This document shows positions 22,476-31,560 of a stretch of DNA of 32,447 bases, piece after piece. The translations under genes were made by a program, and so were the position numbers. The stretch comes from Acidobacteriota bacterium (GTDB taxonomy: Bacteria; Acidobacteriota; Terriglobia; Terriglobales; Acidobacteriaceae): assembly GCA_021780415.1 (NCBI GenBank), contig JAJXYW010000174.1, positions 1 to 32,447 on the forward strand. Reading direction: 5' to 3'. How positions within the stretch are numbered: position 1 is the first letter of the stretch; the number at the start of each line of letters is the position of its first letter. The notes beneath the pieces are model-generated. The model ran no database searches. It had not been told where the DNA came from and saw only the letters and a program-made list of their open reading frames with translations.

Positions 22476-23230
22476 GATCAGGAGCTCTGACGCTGGCGGC
22501 AGCGATGCTCTTCCCGGGGGTAGCACGGAGCGCGGATGTTCCGGGATCGCTGGCAGCAGCGCGCGCGCAGATCACGACCGCGGACTATCGACTGAGTGGA
22601 CGCCTGGTGCGCGTGGACGCAAGTGGAGCCCGGACCAGTGACGGCATCAGCATCAAGGCGCACTGGTTTCCGGGCATGTTGCGGGTGCTACTGGAGGTGA
22701 ATTCGCCCGCGCAGGCGCGGGTCCATGCGCTGATCGAGATGCGTCCGGGAGGAGCGACGACGATACAGATTGCGCGTCCGGGCGATGCGGCGGCGCGCGT
22801 GCTGCCGTTTGATCAGTGGAGTACGGGGCCGCTTGGGGAGGGATTCAGCTACGAGGATTTCGTCGACTCATATTACTTCTGGACGGGCCAGAAGGACATG
22901 GGAACGGTGAAGTTCGGGGCGCGGATGTGCGACCTGCTGCAGAGCACTCCGGGAGCAGAGGACAGGACGCACTACGCCGAGGTGAAGAGCTGGCTGGATG
23001 CAACAAGCAGCTTCCCGGTGTACGTGGAAAAGACGTTGAAGGGCCACGGGACGGTGAAGGAGTTTACGTCTTATGGGCTGCGGCGTACCGAGGGTGTCTG
23101 GTCGGCGAGCCAGGTGGAGGCGAAACTGCAAGGCCAAAGCGGCTCGACTCTGCTTATAATCGAGCACGGCACGCCTAGAGCACACCTCGGCAACAAGGAT
23201 TTCAGTTCGGAACAACTTACGCATTTTTAG
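22472..23230 (+). CDS. secreted outer-membrane lipoprotein-sorting-like protein (LolA-like)
   Basis: A 252-residue periplasmic protein with a signal peptide (about 1-21, ending GVARSA). The region about 30-230 has the pattern of the LolA-like fold (COG2834-type): strands such as YRLSGRLVRVDA, ISIKAHWFPGMLRVLLEV, MRPGGATTIQIA, then VEKTLKGHGTVKEFTSYG. This fold forms a half-barrel with a hydrophobic groove for lipids. It is coupled by ATGA overlap to the ABC ATPase, so the three genes probably make one export route in which this protein receives or binds the cargo. It is larger than classical LolA (about 180 residues) and the lipoprotein role is inference. The domain call is by pattern only. 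Confidence 0.78.
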   Translation: MRSGALTLAAAMLFPGVARSADVPGSLAAARAQITTADYRLSGRLVRVDASGARTSDGISIKAHWFPGMLRVLLEVNSPAQARVHALIEMRPGGATTIQIARPGDAAARVLPFDQWSTGPLGEGFSYEDFVDSYYFWTGQKDMGTVKFGARMCDLLQSTPGAEDRTHYAEVKSWLDATSSFPVYVEKTLKGHGTVKEFTSYGLRRTEGVWSASQVEAKLQGQSGSTLLIIEHGTPRAHLGNKDFSSEQLTHF

Positions 23231-23238
23231 GACGGTGC

Positions 23239-24330
23239 ATGCACTATCTTCTCTGGATGATTGGCTTAATGGCGGCTCTGGTCGCAACGGGTTTCATGTA
23301 TCAGTGGCTGGGCGCGCACTATGACCGGTTGCGTTATGCGAGCAATGGACGGTGGATCAATATCGGAGAAGGACGCAGGCTGTACCTGCTCGAGAAGGGA
23401 TCTGGCGGCGCGCCGGTGATCTTCGAGTCGGGGATTGCGGCTACGAATTTGAACTGGTTCCATGTGCAGGAGCGGGTTTCGCGGTTCGCATTCACTGCGT
23501 CGTACGACCGCAGCGGCCTTGGCTGGAGCAGCCCGTCGCAGACAAGGCGGACGCCGGGTAACATTGCCGCGGAACTGCATGCGATGCTGGAGGGCGCTGG
23601 AATCAAGCCTCCCTATGTCCTGGTGGGACACTCGTTCGGCGGCCTGGTGATGCGGAAGTTCGCGCTGCTGTATCCGGATGAGGTGAGCAGCGTCGTGCTG
23701 GTGGACCCGATGCGTTGCGAGGAGTGGCCGCCACTGGATCCGACCAAGCAGGCGCTGCTGAATCGCGGCATGAAGCTCACCAACTATGCGATTCCGATTG
23801 CGCGGCTGGGACTGGCGCGGCTGGCGGTGACCTCGCTGCTGTGCCGCTCGGGAAACCTGGCGGAGCGGCTGGCTGGCGCGGCTGGCAATGGAGGCAAACA
23901 TGTCCTCGGGCGAGTGAGAGGCGAGGTGAACAAGATGCCGCAGGAGGTTTGGCCCGCCGTAGCGGCTCACTGGTCGCGGCCTGGATATTACGCTGGGATG
24001 CACAACCATGTGGAGGCCGTGCCGGAGAGCGTGCGGGAGATGCTGAGCTCAGGGCCGATTCGTGGAATCCCCGTGCTGCTGTTGACGCCCGGAAAATCGC
24101 AGCCGCTGTCCAAGGAGTGCCTGCTCCAGATTGGCGACAATGTGCAGCAGGTGATCGCGCATGAGAGCGAGCATTGGATTCATCTCGACGAACCGGATTT
24201 GGTGATCGATTCTATTTTGGAGATGGTGACGGCCGCTGCTCCTGGGGTGTTGGCCGCCACGCCACAGACACTGGTTCCAGCCGCCGTGGCGATGACCCGC
24301 GCTCCCGAGGCTTTGGCCGCCACGAGCTGA
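23239..24330 (+). CDS. membrane-anchored alpha/beta hydrolase
   Basis: A 363-residue alpha/beta-hydrolase-fold protein. One N-terminal hydrophobic helix (about 4-23) anchors it in the membrane. Then: oxyanion-region phrase VIFESGIAATNLNW (60-73), YDRSGLGWSS (89-98), nucleophile Ser132 in GHSFGG, and His315 near the C-terminus in HWIHLDEPDLV. So the catalytic apparatus looks intact, although the acid residue was not assigned. The C-terminal 35 residues are an Ala-rich tail. It begins 8 bases after the LolA-like gene and is likely cotranscribed with the ABC set, which suggests an esterase or lipase acting on the exported lipid or envelope component. Substrate unknown. Confidence 0.9.
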   Translation: MHYLLWMIGLMAALVATGFMYQWLGAHYDRLRYASNGRWINIGEGRRLYLLEKGSGGAPVIFESGIAATNLNWFHVQERVSRFAFTASYDRSGLGWSSPSQTRRTPGNIAAELHAMLEGAGIKPPYVLVGHSFGGLVMRKFALLYPDEVSSVVLVDPMRCEEWPPLDPTKQALLNRGMKLTNYAIPIARLGLARLAVTSLLCRSGNLAERLAGAAGNGGKHVLGRVRGEVNKMPQEVWPAVAAHWSRPGYYAGMHNHVEAVPESVREMLSSGPIRGIPVLLLTPGKSQPLSKECLLQIGDNVQQVIAHESEHWIHLDEPDLVIDSILEMVTAAAPGVLAATPQTLVPAAVAMTRAPEALAATS

Positions 24331-24362
24331 GAAGCCGGGTGGATTGGGCCGCGGCCGCAGAA

Positions 24363-25991
24363 CTATGTTCCGCTGGCCGGTGAGCCTGTCTCTTTGGAGA
24401 ACTGCTCGCGCAGCACGCGGCGGAGCAACTTCCCGTTATGATTCTGCGGGAGCGTGCCGGGAGCGAAGATCCAGATGCGGCGTGGCGATTTGTAGGCCGC
24501 AAGCTGCTGGCGGCAGAAGTCCATCAGGGCCTGCTCGCTGGTCGCAGCGCCGCTGTGCAGTTCGACAGCCGCGGCGGGAATCTCGTGCATCTCCTTGTGG
24601 GGAAGGCCGAACGCAACGGCGCGGGCGACGGCGGGATGCGCGAGCACGGCCTCTTCCAACTCACGGACGTAGACCGAGTAGCCGCCGGACTTGATGACAT
24701 CCTTGATGCGCCCGACCAGGCGAATGAGCCCAAGGCGGTTGCGCGTCGCCAGGTCGCCGGTGCGCAACCAGCCATCGGAGGTCAGCAGGGCGCTGCTCTC
24801 GGCTTCGCCTTTTTCATCCTTCCAGTAGTGCGGAGCAAGCCCGCGGCGACGGATCTGGCACTCGCCGGTCGCGCCGGTGGGTACCGGTCTTCCCTGCTCG
24901 TCAACCACGCGAATGTGAAAGGGCGGCACGGGAAAGCAGAGGTCGCCGCTGCCGGGCAACAGCGACAGTTCCACGCCCATCATGGCGAGACCGCCAAGCT
25001 CGACCATGCCGTAGCCATTGAGCAGCACGGGAGGAATGCGCCAGCCGCCGGGCAGGCGCAACAGTGCTCCATACGCGCGCAGACGCTGACGGACTTCGGA
25101 GGGTAGATGGTCGCTGGCAGAGAGCCACACACGCACGCTTGCGAGACGTGCGGGGTCCGGGTTGCTGTCGACCAGCCGGGCAAACATGGCGGGGACGCCA
25201 ACAAAGGCGGTGATGCGGAAGCGCTCGGCGAGATCGAGGGCACTGGCGACGTCGAAGCGATCGAGAAAACAGCCGCGAATGCCCGCCATCAGACCGTACA
25301 GCGCGATGCTGACTGCCATGATGTGCGACCACGGCAGAGCGATGAGCGCGAGATCGCTGGCGCCGAGCAGAACGCCGGTGAGCACGGTGGAGGAGCGCGC
25401 ACCCAGGAGCGCGTTGCTGGAGAGAACAGCGCCCTTGGGAAAGCCACTGGTCCCGGAGGTGTGGAAGATGGCCACGGTTGCGGCCGGATCAACGGCTATC
25501 GGTGGGAAAGATGGTCCGGTGACGCTGGCGCGGACAAATCCATCGAGAGTGTCGGCCTCGTCATCGGCCTGGATCCAGGTGTGAACAGGCAGAGCGCTGC
25601 GATCGGCGATGCTGCGTTGGAAGACAGCCTTATCGGTAACGAGAATCTCCGTGCCGCTGTCGCCGAGAATGCGCCGCACCTCGGCAAGAGAGAGCTGCGG
25701 GTTGAGCGGAACAGCGATGCCTCCGGCGCGGATGATGGCTAGAAACCAGTGGAAGCAGCGGCGATCGTTGGTGCGATAGATGCCGACGAGTTGGCCGGGG
25801 CGAAGTCCGACGGAGCGGCGAAGGAAGGCGTCCATGGAGCAAACGTCTGCGTGCAATTCCGCAAGACGATAGGGGCCGGCTTCGGTGACCGCGACCTCGC
25901 AATCGCGTTTGCGCCGCAGCAGCTCGTCGAGGAGATTGGCCACCGTAACGCTGCCGTCACGTGAGAGTTCGAGGCGCTGGACGATGTTCAT
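24363..25991 (-). CDS. AMP-forming acyl/aryl-CoA ligase family enzyme
   Basis: A 542-residue member of the ANL adenylate-forming superfamily (acyl-CoA synthetases, NRPS adenylation domains, luciferases). Landmarks: ATP-binding HTSGTSGFPKG near residue 180, the motif NGYGMVELGG, the hinge GDLATRNRLGLIRLVGRIKD, and a C-terminal lysine in QNHNGKLLRR that would be the adenylation lysine. Its start MNIVQRLEL at 25991 overlaps the stop of the reductase as ATGA, so the reductase is translated first. Together the two proteins resemble the first and last domains of a carboxylic acid reductase, but no carrier domain is seen, so CoA is the likely acyl carrier. Substrate undetermined. Confidence 0.92.
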   Translation of the reverse strand: MNIVQRLELSRDGSVTVANLLDELLRRKRDCEVAVTEAGPYRLAELHADVCSMDAFLRRSVGLRPGQLVGIYRTNDRRCFHWFLAIIRAGGIAVPLNPQLSLAEVRRILGDSGTEILVTDKAVFQRSIADRSALPVHTWIQADDEADTLDGFVRASVTGPSFPPIAVDPAATVAIFHTSGTSGFPKGAVLSSNALLGARSSTVLTGVLLGASDLALIALPWSHIMAVSIALYGLMAGIRGCFLDRFDVASALDLAERFRITAFVGVPAMFARLVDSNPDPARLASVRVWLSASDHLPSEVRQRLRAYGALLRLPGGWRIPPVLLNGYGMVELGGLAMMGVELSLLPGSGDLCFPVPPFHIRVVDEQGRPVPTGATGECQIRRRGLAPHYWKDEKGEAESSALLTSDGWLRTGDLATRNRLGLIRLVGRIKDVIKSGGYSVYVRELEEAVLAHPAVARAVAFGLPHKEMHEIPAAAVELHSGAATSEQALMDFCRQQLAAYKSPRRIWIFAPGTLPQNHNGKLLRRVLREQFSKETGSPASGT

Positions 25992-27094
25992 GAGGTTGCG
26001 ACAGGCTTGCGGCCCCACTCGCTGGCGACGCAGTAGTGAAAGAGGCGATCGAGATAGTCGAGCACCGGCGGCGGGTAGACACCGGACGGGCCGAGTAGCC
26101 GCTCCGCATTCGTGGTATCAAACTGCATGCGCATCGTGAAGTAGTCGCGATAGGCACGGCCGTCACGCAGCACGCGGCGCTTGCTTCCCCACAACGCCAT
26201 GAAAAGCAGTGGCCGCAATGCGGCAAAGAAAAATTTGGGGTCGACGTAACGCGGTTCCGGGACGTGGAAGTACTCGGATGCACGCTGCGCAACCTGTGCA
26301 ATCGTCGCGCTGCCGCGAGGACCAGCGCAGAGATGGACGGTGCTGCCGAGAGCCGCCTCGTCGAAGGCAAGCTGCGCGACCGCGGTCGCAACAAAATCAA
26401 CGGGCACGATGTCGAGCACCGCATCGGGATAGCCAGGCACGGTACGCCACAAGCGGCGAGCGTAGATCTTCAGCGGCCAGTACATCATCTTGAAGCTCGA
26501 GGTGACACCCGTGCGCGAATCGCCGACGATGATGCTGGGACGCAGAATCACGCCAGGCAGCGATCCAAGGCGCGACTGGACCAATGCTTCGGCTTCGGCC
26601 TTGGTCTGCTCGTAGGTGTTGCGATAGGTCTGGCCAACCACCAGCTCGCCCTCACGGACGAGATCCGCGCGCTCGCCAGCTACATACGCCGTACCAACAT
26701 AGGCAAGGCTGCGCAGTTGACGCGCAGCAGTCGCGAAATCGAGAACCCGGCGCGTACCTTCAACGTTGATGCGGCGAGCTTCCTCGAGCGAGTGATCGAA
26801 ACGCACGGTCGCAGCGCAGTGAATGACGCGCGTGGCCTCGGCAGAAAGGCGACTCCAGACTGCGGAGTCAATCCCGCAGTTGGGTAGACCGACGTCACCG
26901 GAATACACCTCGACGCGCGAGCGCTGATCGGGAGCAATGATCGCATCGGCGCGCTGCTGCCCTGATAGTCCGGGCCGGTCGCGGATGAGCAGTGCGAGCC
27001 TGGCGTGAGGTTGCTGCTGCAGAATCTCATGCACCAGTTGGGTGCCAAGAAAGCCCGTCGCGCCGGTGATAAGAATAAACTCTTCGTTCGTCAT
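25988..27094 (-). CDS. NAD(P)-binding thioester reductase-like protein
   Basis: A 368-residue protein of the extended short-chain dehydrogenase family, closest in pattern to the Male-sterility / fatty-acyl-CoA-reductase and NRPS thioester reductase domains. The nucleotide motif GATGFLG is at residues 11-17, the catalytic pair is Tyr161 and Lys165 (NTYEQTKAEAE), and LRPSIIVGDSRTG and VPVDFVA follow as in that group. It probably reduces an acyl thioester to an aldehyde or alcohol. It lies upstream of, and overlaps, the acyl ligase gene. No clear ribosome site precedes the ATG at 27094. Other readings, such as an epimerase-like function, are possible. Confidence 0.86.
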   Translation of the reverse strand: MTNEEFILITGATGFLGTQLVHEILQQQPHARLALLIRDRPGLSGQQRADAIIAPDQRSRVEVYSGDVGLPNCGIDSAVWSRLSAEATRVIHCAATVRFDHSLEEARRINVEGTRRVLDFATAARQLRSLAYVGTAYVAGERADLVREGELVVGQTYRNTYEQTKAEAEALVQSRLGSLPGVILRPSIIVGDSRTGVTSSFKMMYWPLKIYARRLWRTVPGYPDAVLDIVPVDFVATAVAQLAFDEAALGSTVHLCAGPRGSATIAQVAQRASEYFHVPEPRYVDPKFFFAALRPLLFMALWGSKRRVLRDGRAYRDYFTMRMQFDTTNAERLLGPSGVYPPPVLDYLDRLFHYCVASEWGRKPVATS

Positions 27095-27183
27095 GTAGAA
27101 GCCAATCGCAGTGCTGAGTCCACGCGATGGCCGCAGAAGGAGAATCCTTCGGCTCCGTTGCTACGTGGGTCGCATATAACATG

Positions 27184-27218
27184 ATAACCGCCAGCACCGG
27201 TTCGGTACTGGCGGTTAT
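27184..27218 (-). terminator. strong hairpin after the bc operon
   Basis: ATAACCGCCAG and CTGGCGGTTAT are perfect 11-base inverted arms; a C/A mismatch and a further ACC/GGT pairing leave a 5-base loop. On the minus strand it begins 60 bases after the stop of the Ig-domain cytochrome gene and before the reductase gene at 27094. The 3' flank (CATGTTATAT) is AT-rich but has only short T-runs, so it may be a terminator of moderate strength. It probably separates the two units; TTATAT nearby could also form part of a promoter for the reductase gene. Confidence 0.5.
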
Positions 27219-27278
27219 TTGACGGAGCGATCGGTGCCGTGGAAAGCGGCGGAGTCAACCGAAAGACACGGCTCGGAG

Positions 27279-28010
27279 CTACTTTTGCCCGTAGACGGTC
27301 CCGGCAGGTCGATACGGAGGATCCGCCATGACCCGGATGTAGGCAATGACAGCTTGAACATCGGTAGGGCTCAACGTGTTGCCGTACGGCGGCATCAGCG
27401 CTGAACGATTGAGCGCTGGGCCTCCATGTTGAATGATCGAAAGCATGTCCGCATTGCTCATCTTGTTGTACGTATTGCCGTCGGTGAAGGCATGCGGCTT
27501 CACCGCGAGGTTGTCGTAGTTCGAGACCTGCGCCGCGGAAGATTCCGGATCGTGGCAACGGCTACAGTACTTGTCCTGAAGAATAGAGCCAAGCTGCTGC
27601 TGATAACCGAGCGCCGTCTCCGCAATCTGCAGCGTCACGGGATGTGACTTTCCGGGGGTGGTGGCGCTGACTTCATAGAGACCGCCGATGGTGCCGAGCC
27701 GGACAGCCGTGGTGGCCTGACCGCTGGAGTCGGTAAGCACCGCAGCGGGATCGAAGAGCACACCCGCAGGACCGTGGAACTCGACGAGCGCCCCGGTGAC
27801 CGAATTGCCCTGATCGTCATTGACCTGCACGACCAGCGGGTTGGCCAGCACCGATCCCGTCGGTGCCGCCTGCTTGTCGCCGCTCGATACGACGATCGCC
27901 GAACCGGTGGCGGTTGGTTTCAGACCAGACGAGGACGTGGATGGGTGTTTGCATCCGGTCCCAATAGTCGTCAGCAACAGCACTGCGCATGCAACGGGTC
28001 GCCTTGTCAT
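27279..28010 (-). CDS. lipoprotein-like Ig-domain monohaem cytochrome c
   Basis: A 243-residue exported protein. The N-terminus is a signal peptide with a lipobox-like end at Cys20 (TTIGTGC; the -3 Gly is unusual, so lipidation is only probable). Residues about 36-130 follow a bacterial Ig-like (Big_1) pattern: VVQVNDDQGNSVTGALVEFHG...TDSSGQATTAV...GLYEVSATTPG. The C-terminal part is a class I cytochrome c with CSRCH at 149-153 and a probable Met206 ligand in LMPPYG. Its start overlaps the octahaem cytochrome stop as ATGA, so it belongs to the bc operon and may be the terminal electron carrier or an outer membrane-tethered electron outlet. That role is inference. Confidence 0.88.
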   Translation of the reverse strand: MTRRPVACAVLLLTTIGTGCKHPSTSSSGLKPTATGSAIVVSSGDKQAAPTGSVLANPLVVQVNDDQGNSVTGALVEFHGPAGVLFDPAAVLTDSSGQATTAVRLGTIGGLYEVSATTPGKSHPVTLQIAETALGYQQQLGSILQDKYCSRCHDPESSAAQVSNYDNLAVKPHAFTDGNTYNKMSNADMLSIIQHGGPALNRSALMPPYGNTLSPTDVQAVIAYIRVMADPPYRPAGTVYGQK

Positions 28011-30064
28011 TGCTTTCCCTCCTGCTTGCCGGGGCTCTTCAGCGTCATCAGGAACGCTGTCATCGCACGGGCATCTTCATCACTGATGTTCTGGTTAGGT
28101 TCGATCGTGCCGGGGCGCAGCGCCTGCGGATTCTTTAGCCACGCATAGATCCAGGCTGGTTGCAGCCGCGTTCCCACCTGGGCCAACACCGGGCCGATGT
28201 AGCCTTTGTCGGTGTTGGTGTTGGCTGTGTGACAGGACTGGCAGGCATACTTCGAGTAGAAGAGCTGTCGGCCCTGCTCCACCAGCGCGGGTGGATTGAC
28301 CGCGGGTGGCGCCTTGTCGGGATCGATGTTCGGGGACTGATACGCGACCATGATGTAGTCAGTGAGGGTCTTGCGATCCGCATCCGACAGGTTGAAGCGA
28401 GGCATACGCCGTGTAAGCGCCGGCCGCAGCGTGTTGGGGTTCTTGAGGAAGCTGTCCAGCCATTGAGCCTGCACGGCACTGCCCTCAAGAGAGAGATCGG
28501 GAGCCAGGTCGCTGCCGTGTCCGTTGATGCGGTGGCAACTGAAGCAGGCCAGATCGGCCATGAGCTTGCCTGCACGTCCGGCCGGCTCATAGGTTGTTTG
28601 ATGGACGCCTGGGATGCGCAGCTTTTCGGGCATCGTCTGGCTGCGCTCAGAGAGCGCGAGCAGAGCGGTCGTAACCGATTCTCGCTGGGCATCGGTGAGG
28701 GGAAGCAGCGGCATCTTCATCCCGGGACCAAACGCACTTGGATCCTTGATCTTGGACGCAATGTAGGTGGGCAGCGTCTGCTTCATGCCGGGGAGGAAGA
28801 TGAGTTGAGCCAGAGGCTTGCTGCCGATCTGGCTGAGATCCGGAGCAAAGTTATCCGGCTTCTTGACGCCATTGATCGTGTGGCAGGCCGCACAGCCAAG
28901 TTCTGCCACCAACTTTCTGCCATGCGCGATCTGCGCCGCAGTTGCAGTACCGAGATGGACATCGGTGCTGTAGTCGGAGTCGGACTTGCTCATCAGGAAG
29001 CCAGTGAGCGTGGCGACCTGCTGAGGCGTGAAGCGATAGTGCGGCATCAGCGTGTGCGCGTCGTAGGAATGCGGATTCTCGATCCATGCCTGCAGCCATG
29101 CTGGCTTTACCTTGTTACCGACACGGGTCAGTTCAGGACCTACATCGCCGCCAACCAGGTTACCTGCCGCGTTCTGAACGGCGTGGCAGGTGGCGCAGAA
29201 CGACTCGCCATAGAGACTCGCTCCTGCAGATGGGTCGGCATTCTTCGCGGCAGGAATGATCGTCGTATCAACGTCCCCTGCCAGCGGCTTGCTGCTGCTG
29301 ATCAGGTATGCTGAGAGATCGCTGGCATCCGCGTCACTAAGCTTGTAGTTCGGCATGGTGGCCGACGCTGCGTAGGCCTGCGGATTCTTCAGCCAGGTGA
29401 AGATCCATTCGCGGGTGGTCTTATCCGCAATGTGTTCGAGTGACGGAGGATCGTCGGTCGCCTTCATCACGGTGCCGTCAGGCATCTTGACCATGTGGCA
29501 GTTGACGCAGCCGTATTGCGCGAGATACTGGCGGCCAAGATTGAGTTGCGGCGTCCCGGTAAGTGCATTCTGGTGGCACTGACCGCAGCCTGACTCGATG
29601 TAGCGCGCGGGAAGGATGGGATCGACACCAGCGAGCTTGCTGTAATGTGCCTCTTCCACTGTTGTCGCAGCACCCTGGCCGCGATGGCAGATGGTGCAGC
29701 CGTAGCGGTCGAGCGGATGCGGGATCACGGGATGTTTGCGAAATGGCTGCGTCGTGACATCGGCGAGGCTGGCCTCTTTGAGCCCCTCATGGCAGGTCTC
29801 GCAACGATCAACCACACCGATCTCGGGGTGCCATATCTGCTGGATCCCGGGCTCGAAGCGACGGCGAAGGCTGATAGCGTCGCCGCGTTCGCGGATCATC
29901 GCGAGATAACCGTTTTGATAGCCGTGCCACTGACTGAAATGATCTTTCGCAGGAGCAATGGCGAGGGTGAGCATCAGAATGACGCTGACTATGCCGAAGG
30001 CGCGCATGGTGTCCCCAAAGAGCGCACGCCACGCAGAAGAGATGAGTTGCTTGACGGACTTCAC
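28007..30064 (-). CDS. octahaem c-type cytochrome of the bc complex
   Basis: A 685-residue membrane-anchored multihaem cytochrome c. One N-terminal helix (about 21-38) is followed by eight CXXCH sites, beginning at Cys88, 123, 160, 186, 290, 391, 507 and 608. The first three lie in a compact module; the last five each begin a class I cytochrome c domain, with Met ligands probably at 237, 340, 449 or 451, and 554. The eighth domain has no MP motif where its Met is expected (GTIEPNQNI). It starts at a GTG with GGAGG about 6-7 bases upstream, directly after the stop of the subunit-IV gene. It likely takes electrons from the Rieske protein in place of a monohaem cytochrome c1 or f; mapping is inferred. 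Confidence 0.92.
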   Translation of the reverse strand: MKSVKQLISSAWRALFGDTMRAFGIVSVILMLTLAIAPAKDHFSQWHGYQNGYLAMIRERGDAISLRRRFEPGIQQIWHPEIGVVDRCETCHEGLKEASLADVTTQPFRKHPVIPHPLDRYGCTICHRGQGAATTVEEAHYSKLAGVDPILPARYIESGCGQCHQNALTGTPQLNLGRQYLAQYGCVNCHMVKMPDGTVMKATDDPPSLEHIADKTTREWIFTWLKNPQAYAASATMPNYKLSDADASDLSAYLISSSKPLAGDVDTTIIPAAKNADPSAGASLYGESFCATCHAVQNAAGNLVGGDVGPELTRVGNKVKPAWLQAWIENPHSYDAHTLMPHYRFTPQQVATLTGFLMSKSDSDYSTDVHLGTATAAQIAHGRKLVAELGCAACHTINGVKKPDNFAPDLSQIGSKPLAQLIFLPGMKQTLPTYIASKIKDPSAFGPGMKMPLLPLTDAQRESVTTALLALSERSQTMPEKLRIPGVHQTTYEPAGRAGKLMADLACFSCHRINGHGSDLAPDLSLEGSAVQAQWLDSFLKNPNTLRPALTRRMPRFNLSDADRKTLTDYIMVAYQSPNIDPDKAPPAVNPPALVEQGRQLFYSKYACQSCHTANTNTDKGYIGPVLAQVGTRLQPAWIYAWLKNPQALRPGTIEPNQNISDEDARAMTAFLMTLKSPGKQEGKQ

Positions 30065-30769
30065 TTAGCTCCTCCAGGGCAATACCCACGACCATCCGGG
30101 GCCGCGGAAAAAGGTGCCAACCGCTGTCAGCACGATGAGTTCAAAAAGAAACCAGGTCATGACCCACCAGGCCATGGGCTTGCTTGCGAGGTACCGCCGC
30201 GGAGCACTGAGCGACGTAGGGGAGCTGTTGGCTGCAATCATCATCGCAATCGCAACGATCAAGGTGGGAACCGCAGCTACATACACATGGAATGCAACCA
30301 GAAACACGATCAGACCGATGGCCGTAATGTAGAAGATCTGCAAGCGCCGCTGGCGGTTATTTAGAAACAGGCCGGCTGCTTCGATGTTGATGTTGAAGTA
30401 CGGGATGATGACGAGCGAGACGACGAGCATGGTTGGAACCAGCACGCCGGCGACTACGGGCGGGAAATAATGCAGCAACTCCTGCAACCCGAGAAAGTAC
30501 CATGGAGCCTTCGCGGGATTGGGGGTGTGGGTTGCGTCTGCAATGCCCTCCAGCGGAGCGTTGAACAGCAGGGCCACGACCACCAGCACAATCGCCAGAA
30601 TCTCAACAGCGAGCAACACGCGGAAGAGCACTTCCGGATAGGTCTGAACCTGCTCTTCATAGTGGGCTTTGACCTGCGCCGACGTGCGGCGAGTGACAAA
30701 GACGACCCGTGTTGGAGAACGCCGCTGATCGGAGTCAACGCCTGCAACAAAATCCTTGGGGTCACTCAT
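30065..30769 (-). CDS. cytochrome b subunit-IV-like protein (bc complex)
   Basis: A 234-residue membrane protein matching the C-terminal half of cytochrome b (subunit IV of b6f) with an added C-terminal helix. Helices at about 46-68, 100-125, 142-172 and 205-228. The quinol-site motif PEWY reads APWY here (residues 88-91), so the catalytic Glu of canonical complexes is replaced by Pro. The C-terminal FFRGPGW segment resembles that of split bc complexes with multihaem cytochromes. Its start overlaps the stop of the cytochrome b6-like gene as ATGA, and it ends directly at the octahaem gene. Part of a quinol:cytochrome c oxidoreductase. Confidence 0.9.
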   Translation of the reverse strand: MSDPKDFVAGVDSDQRRSPTRVVFVTRRTSAQVKAHYEEQVQTYPEVLFRVLLAVEILAIVLVVVALLFNAPLEGIADATHTPNPAKAPWYFLGLQELLHYFPPVVAGVLVPTMLVVSLVIIPYFNINIEAAGLFLNNRQRRLQIFYITAIGLIVFLVAFHVYVAAVPTLIVAIAMMIAANSSPTSLSAPRRYLASKPMAWWVMTWFLFELIVLTAVGTFFRGPGWSWVLPWRS

Positions 30770-31560
30770 TGGACCTCCTTGACGAGCTCTGTTTCATCCA
30801 CGGCTCCTGCCTTCTTAGGCTCACTCTGGTGTACGTAGAGGCCACCATCCTTGCGAATGCGCCAGAAGTGCACTGCCACGAACAGCAGCGCCGCTAGCGG
30901 CAGGATGAGGCAGTGCAAGACATAGAAGCGCAGTAGCGCATTGGCGTCCACCTGGTTACCGCCGAGCAGCAGGAAGTGAATCTTGCTGCCCACCAGCGGA
31001 ACAGCCGCGGAGATATTCGAACCCACGGTGATTGCCCAATACGCAAGCTGGTCCCACGGCAGCAGATAGCCGGTGTAGCTGAGCAACAACGTGATCAGCA
31101 ACAGCACCACACCGATGACCCAGTTGAACTCGCGGGGTGCACGGTAGGCTCCGCGATAGAAGACCTTGAACATGTGCGCGAAGACCAGGAAGACCATGGC
31201 CTGCGCCGACCAGCGATGCAGATTACGAAGGAACAGTCCGGACGAGACGACGAACTGCAGGTCCTTCATATCCGCGTACGCCTGCGGAACCGACGGATGG
31301 TAGTACAGCATCAGCAGCACGCCGGTGACGATGAGGATGAAAAACGTCCCCAGGGTCAGCGTGCCGAGATACCAGGTGGAGCTGAAGCTAAGCATCCGCT
31401 TGCGCACCTTGGTAGAGAAGAGATGCAGGAAGACGCTCTGCTGAATTGCCAGGGCGTTATGAAGAGTGCTGGTGCCGCGTCCGCTGCGGAAGATGGAACG
31501 CCACACCCGGCTCTGCTCTACCTGCTCGAGGATCTTGTCGATTTTTCCGGGCATGCTCAT
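30766..31560 (-). CDS. cytochrome b6-like subunit (bc complex)
   Basis: A 264-residue cytochrome b with the N-terminal four helices. Haem ligands: His115 and His129 (LHRWSAQ...FAHMF, 13 residues between) and His216 and His231 (VLHCL...VHFWR, 14 residues between), the second spacing being of the b6f type. The phrase [15 protein letters not shown] is the conserved quinol-site loop. The residue at the place of the b6 Cys that binds haem ci is Tyr63 (TWYLGT), so haem ci is probably not present. Two ATGs (31560 and 31554) are possible; the first overlaps the Rieske stop as ATGA. Confidence 0.93.
   Translation of the reverse strand: MSMPGKIDKILEQVEQSRVWRSIFRSGRGTSTLHNALAIQQSVFLHLFSTKVRKRMLSFSSTWYLGTLTLGTFFILIVTGVLLMLYYHPSVPQAYADMKDLQFVVSSGLFLRNLHRWSAQAMVFLVFAHMFKVFYRGAYRAPREFNWVIGVVLLLITLLLSYTGYLLPWDQLAYWAITVGSNISAAVPLVGSKIHFLLLGGNQVDANALLRFYVLHCLILPLAALLFVAVHFWRIRKDGGLYVHQSEPKKAGAVDETELVKEVQ

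Noticed and set aside
24438..25106. Plus-strand frame antisense to the acyl ligase
   Set aside because: No ribosome site or recognisable family; the opposite strand encodes a complete ANL enzyme.
28160..29314. 384-codon plus-strand frame antisense to the octahaem cytochrome
   Set aside because: Composition is shadow-like and the minus strand has eight intact CXXCH motifs.
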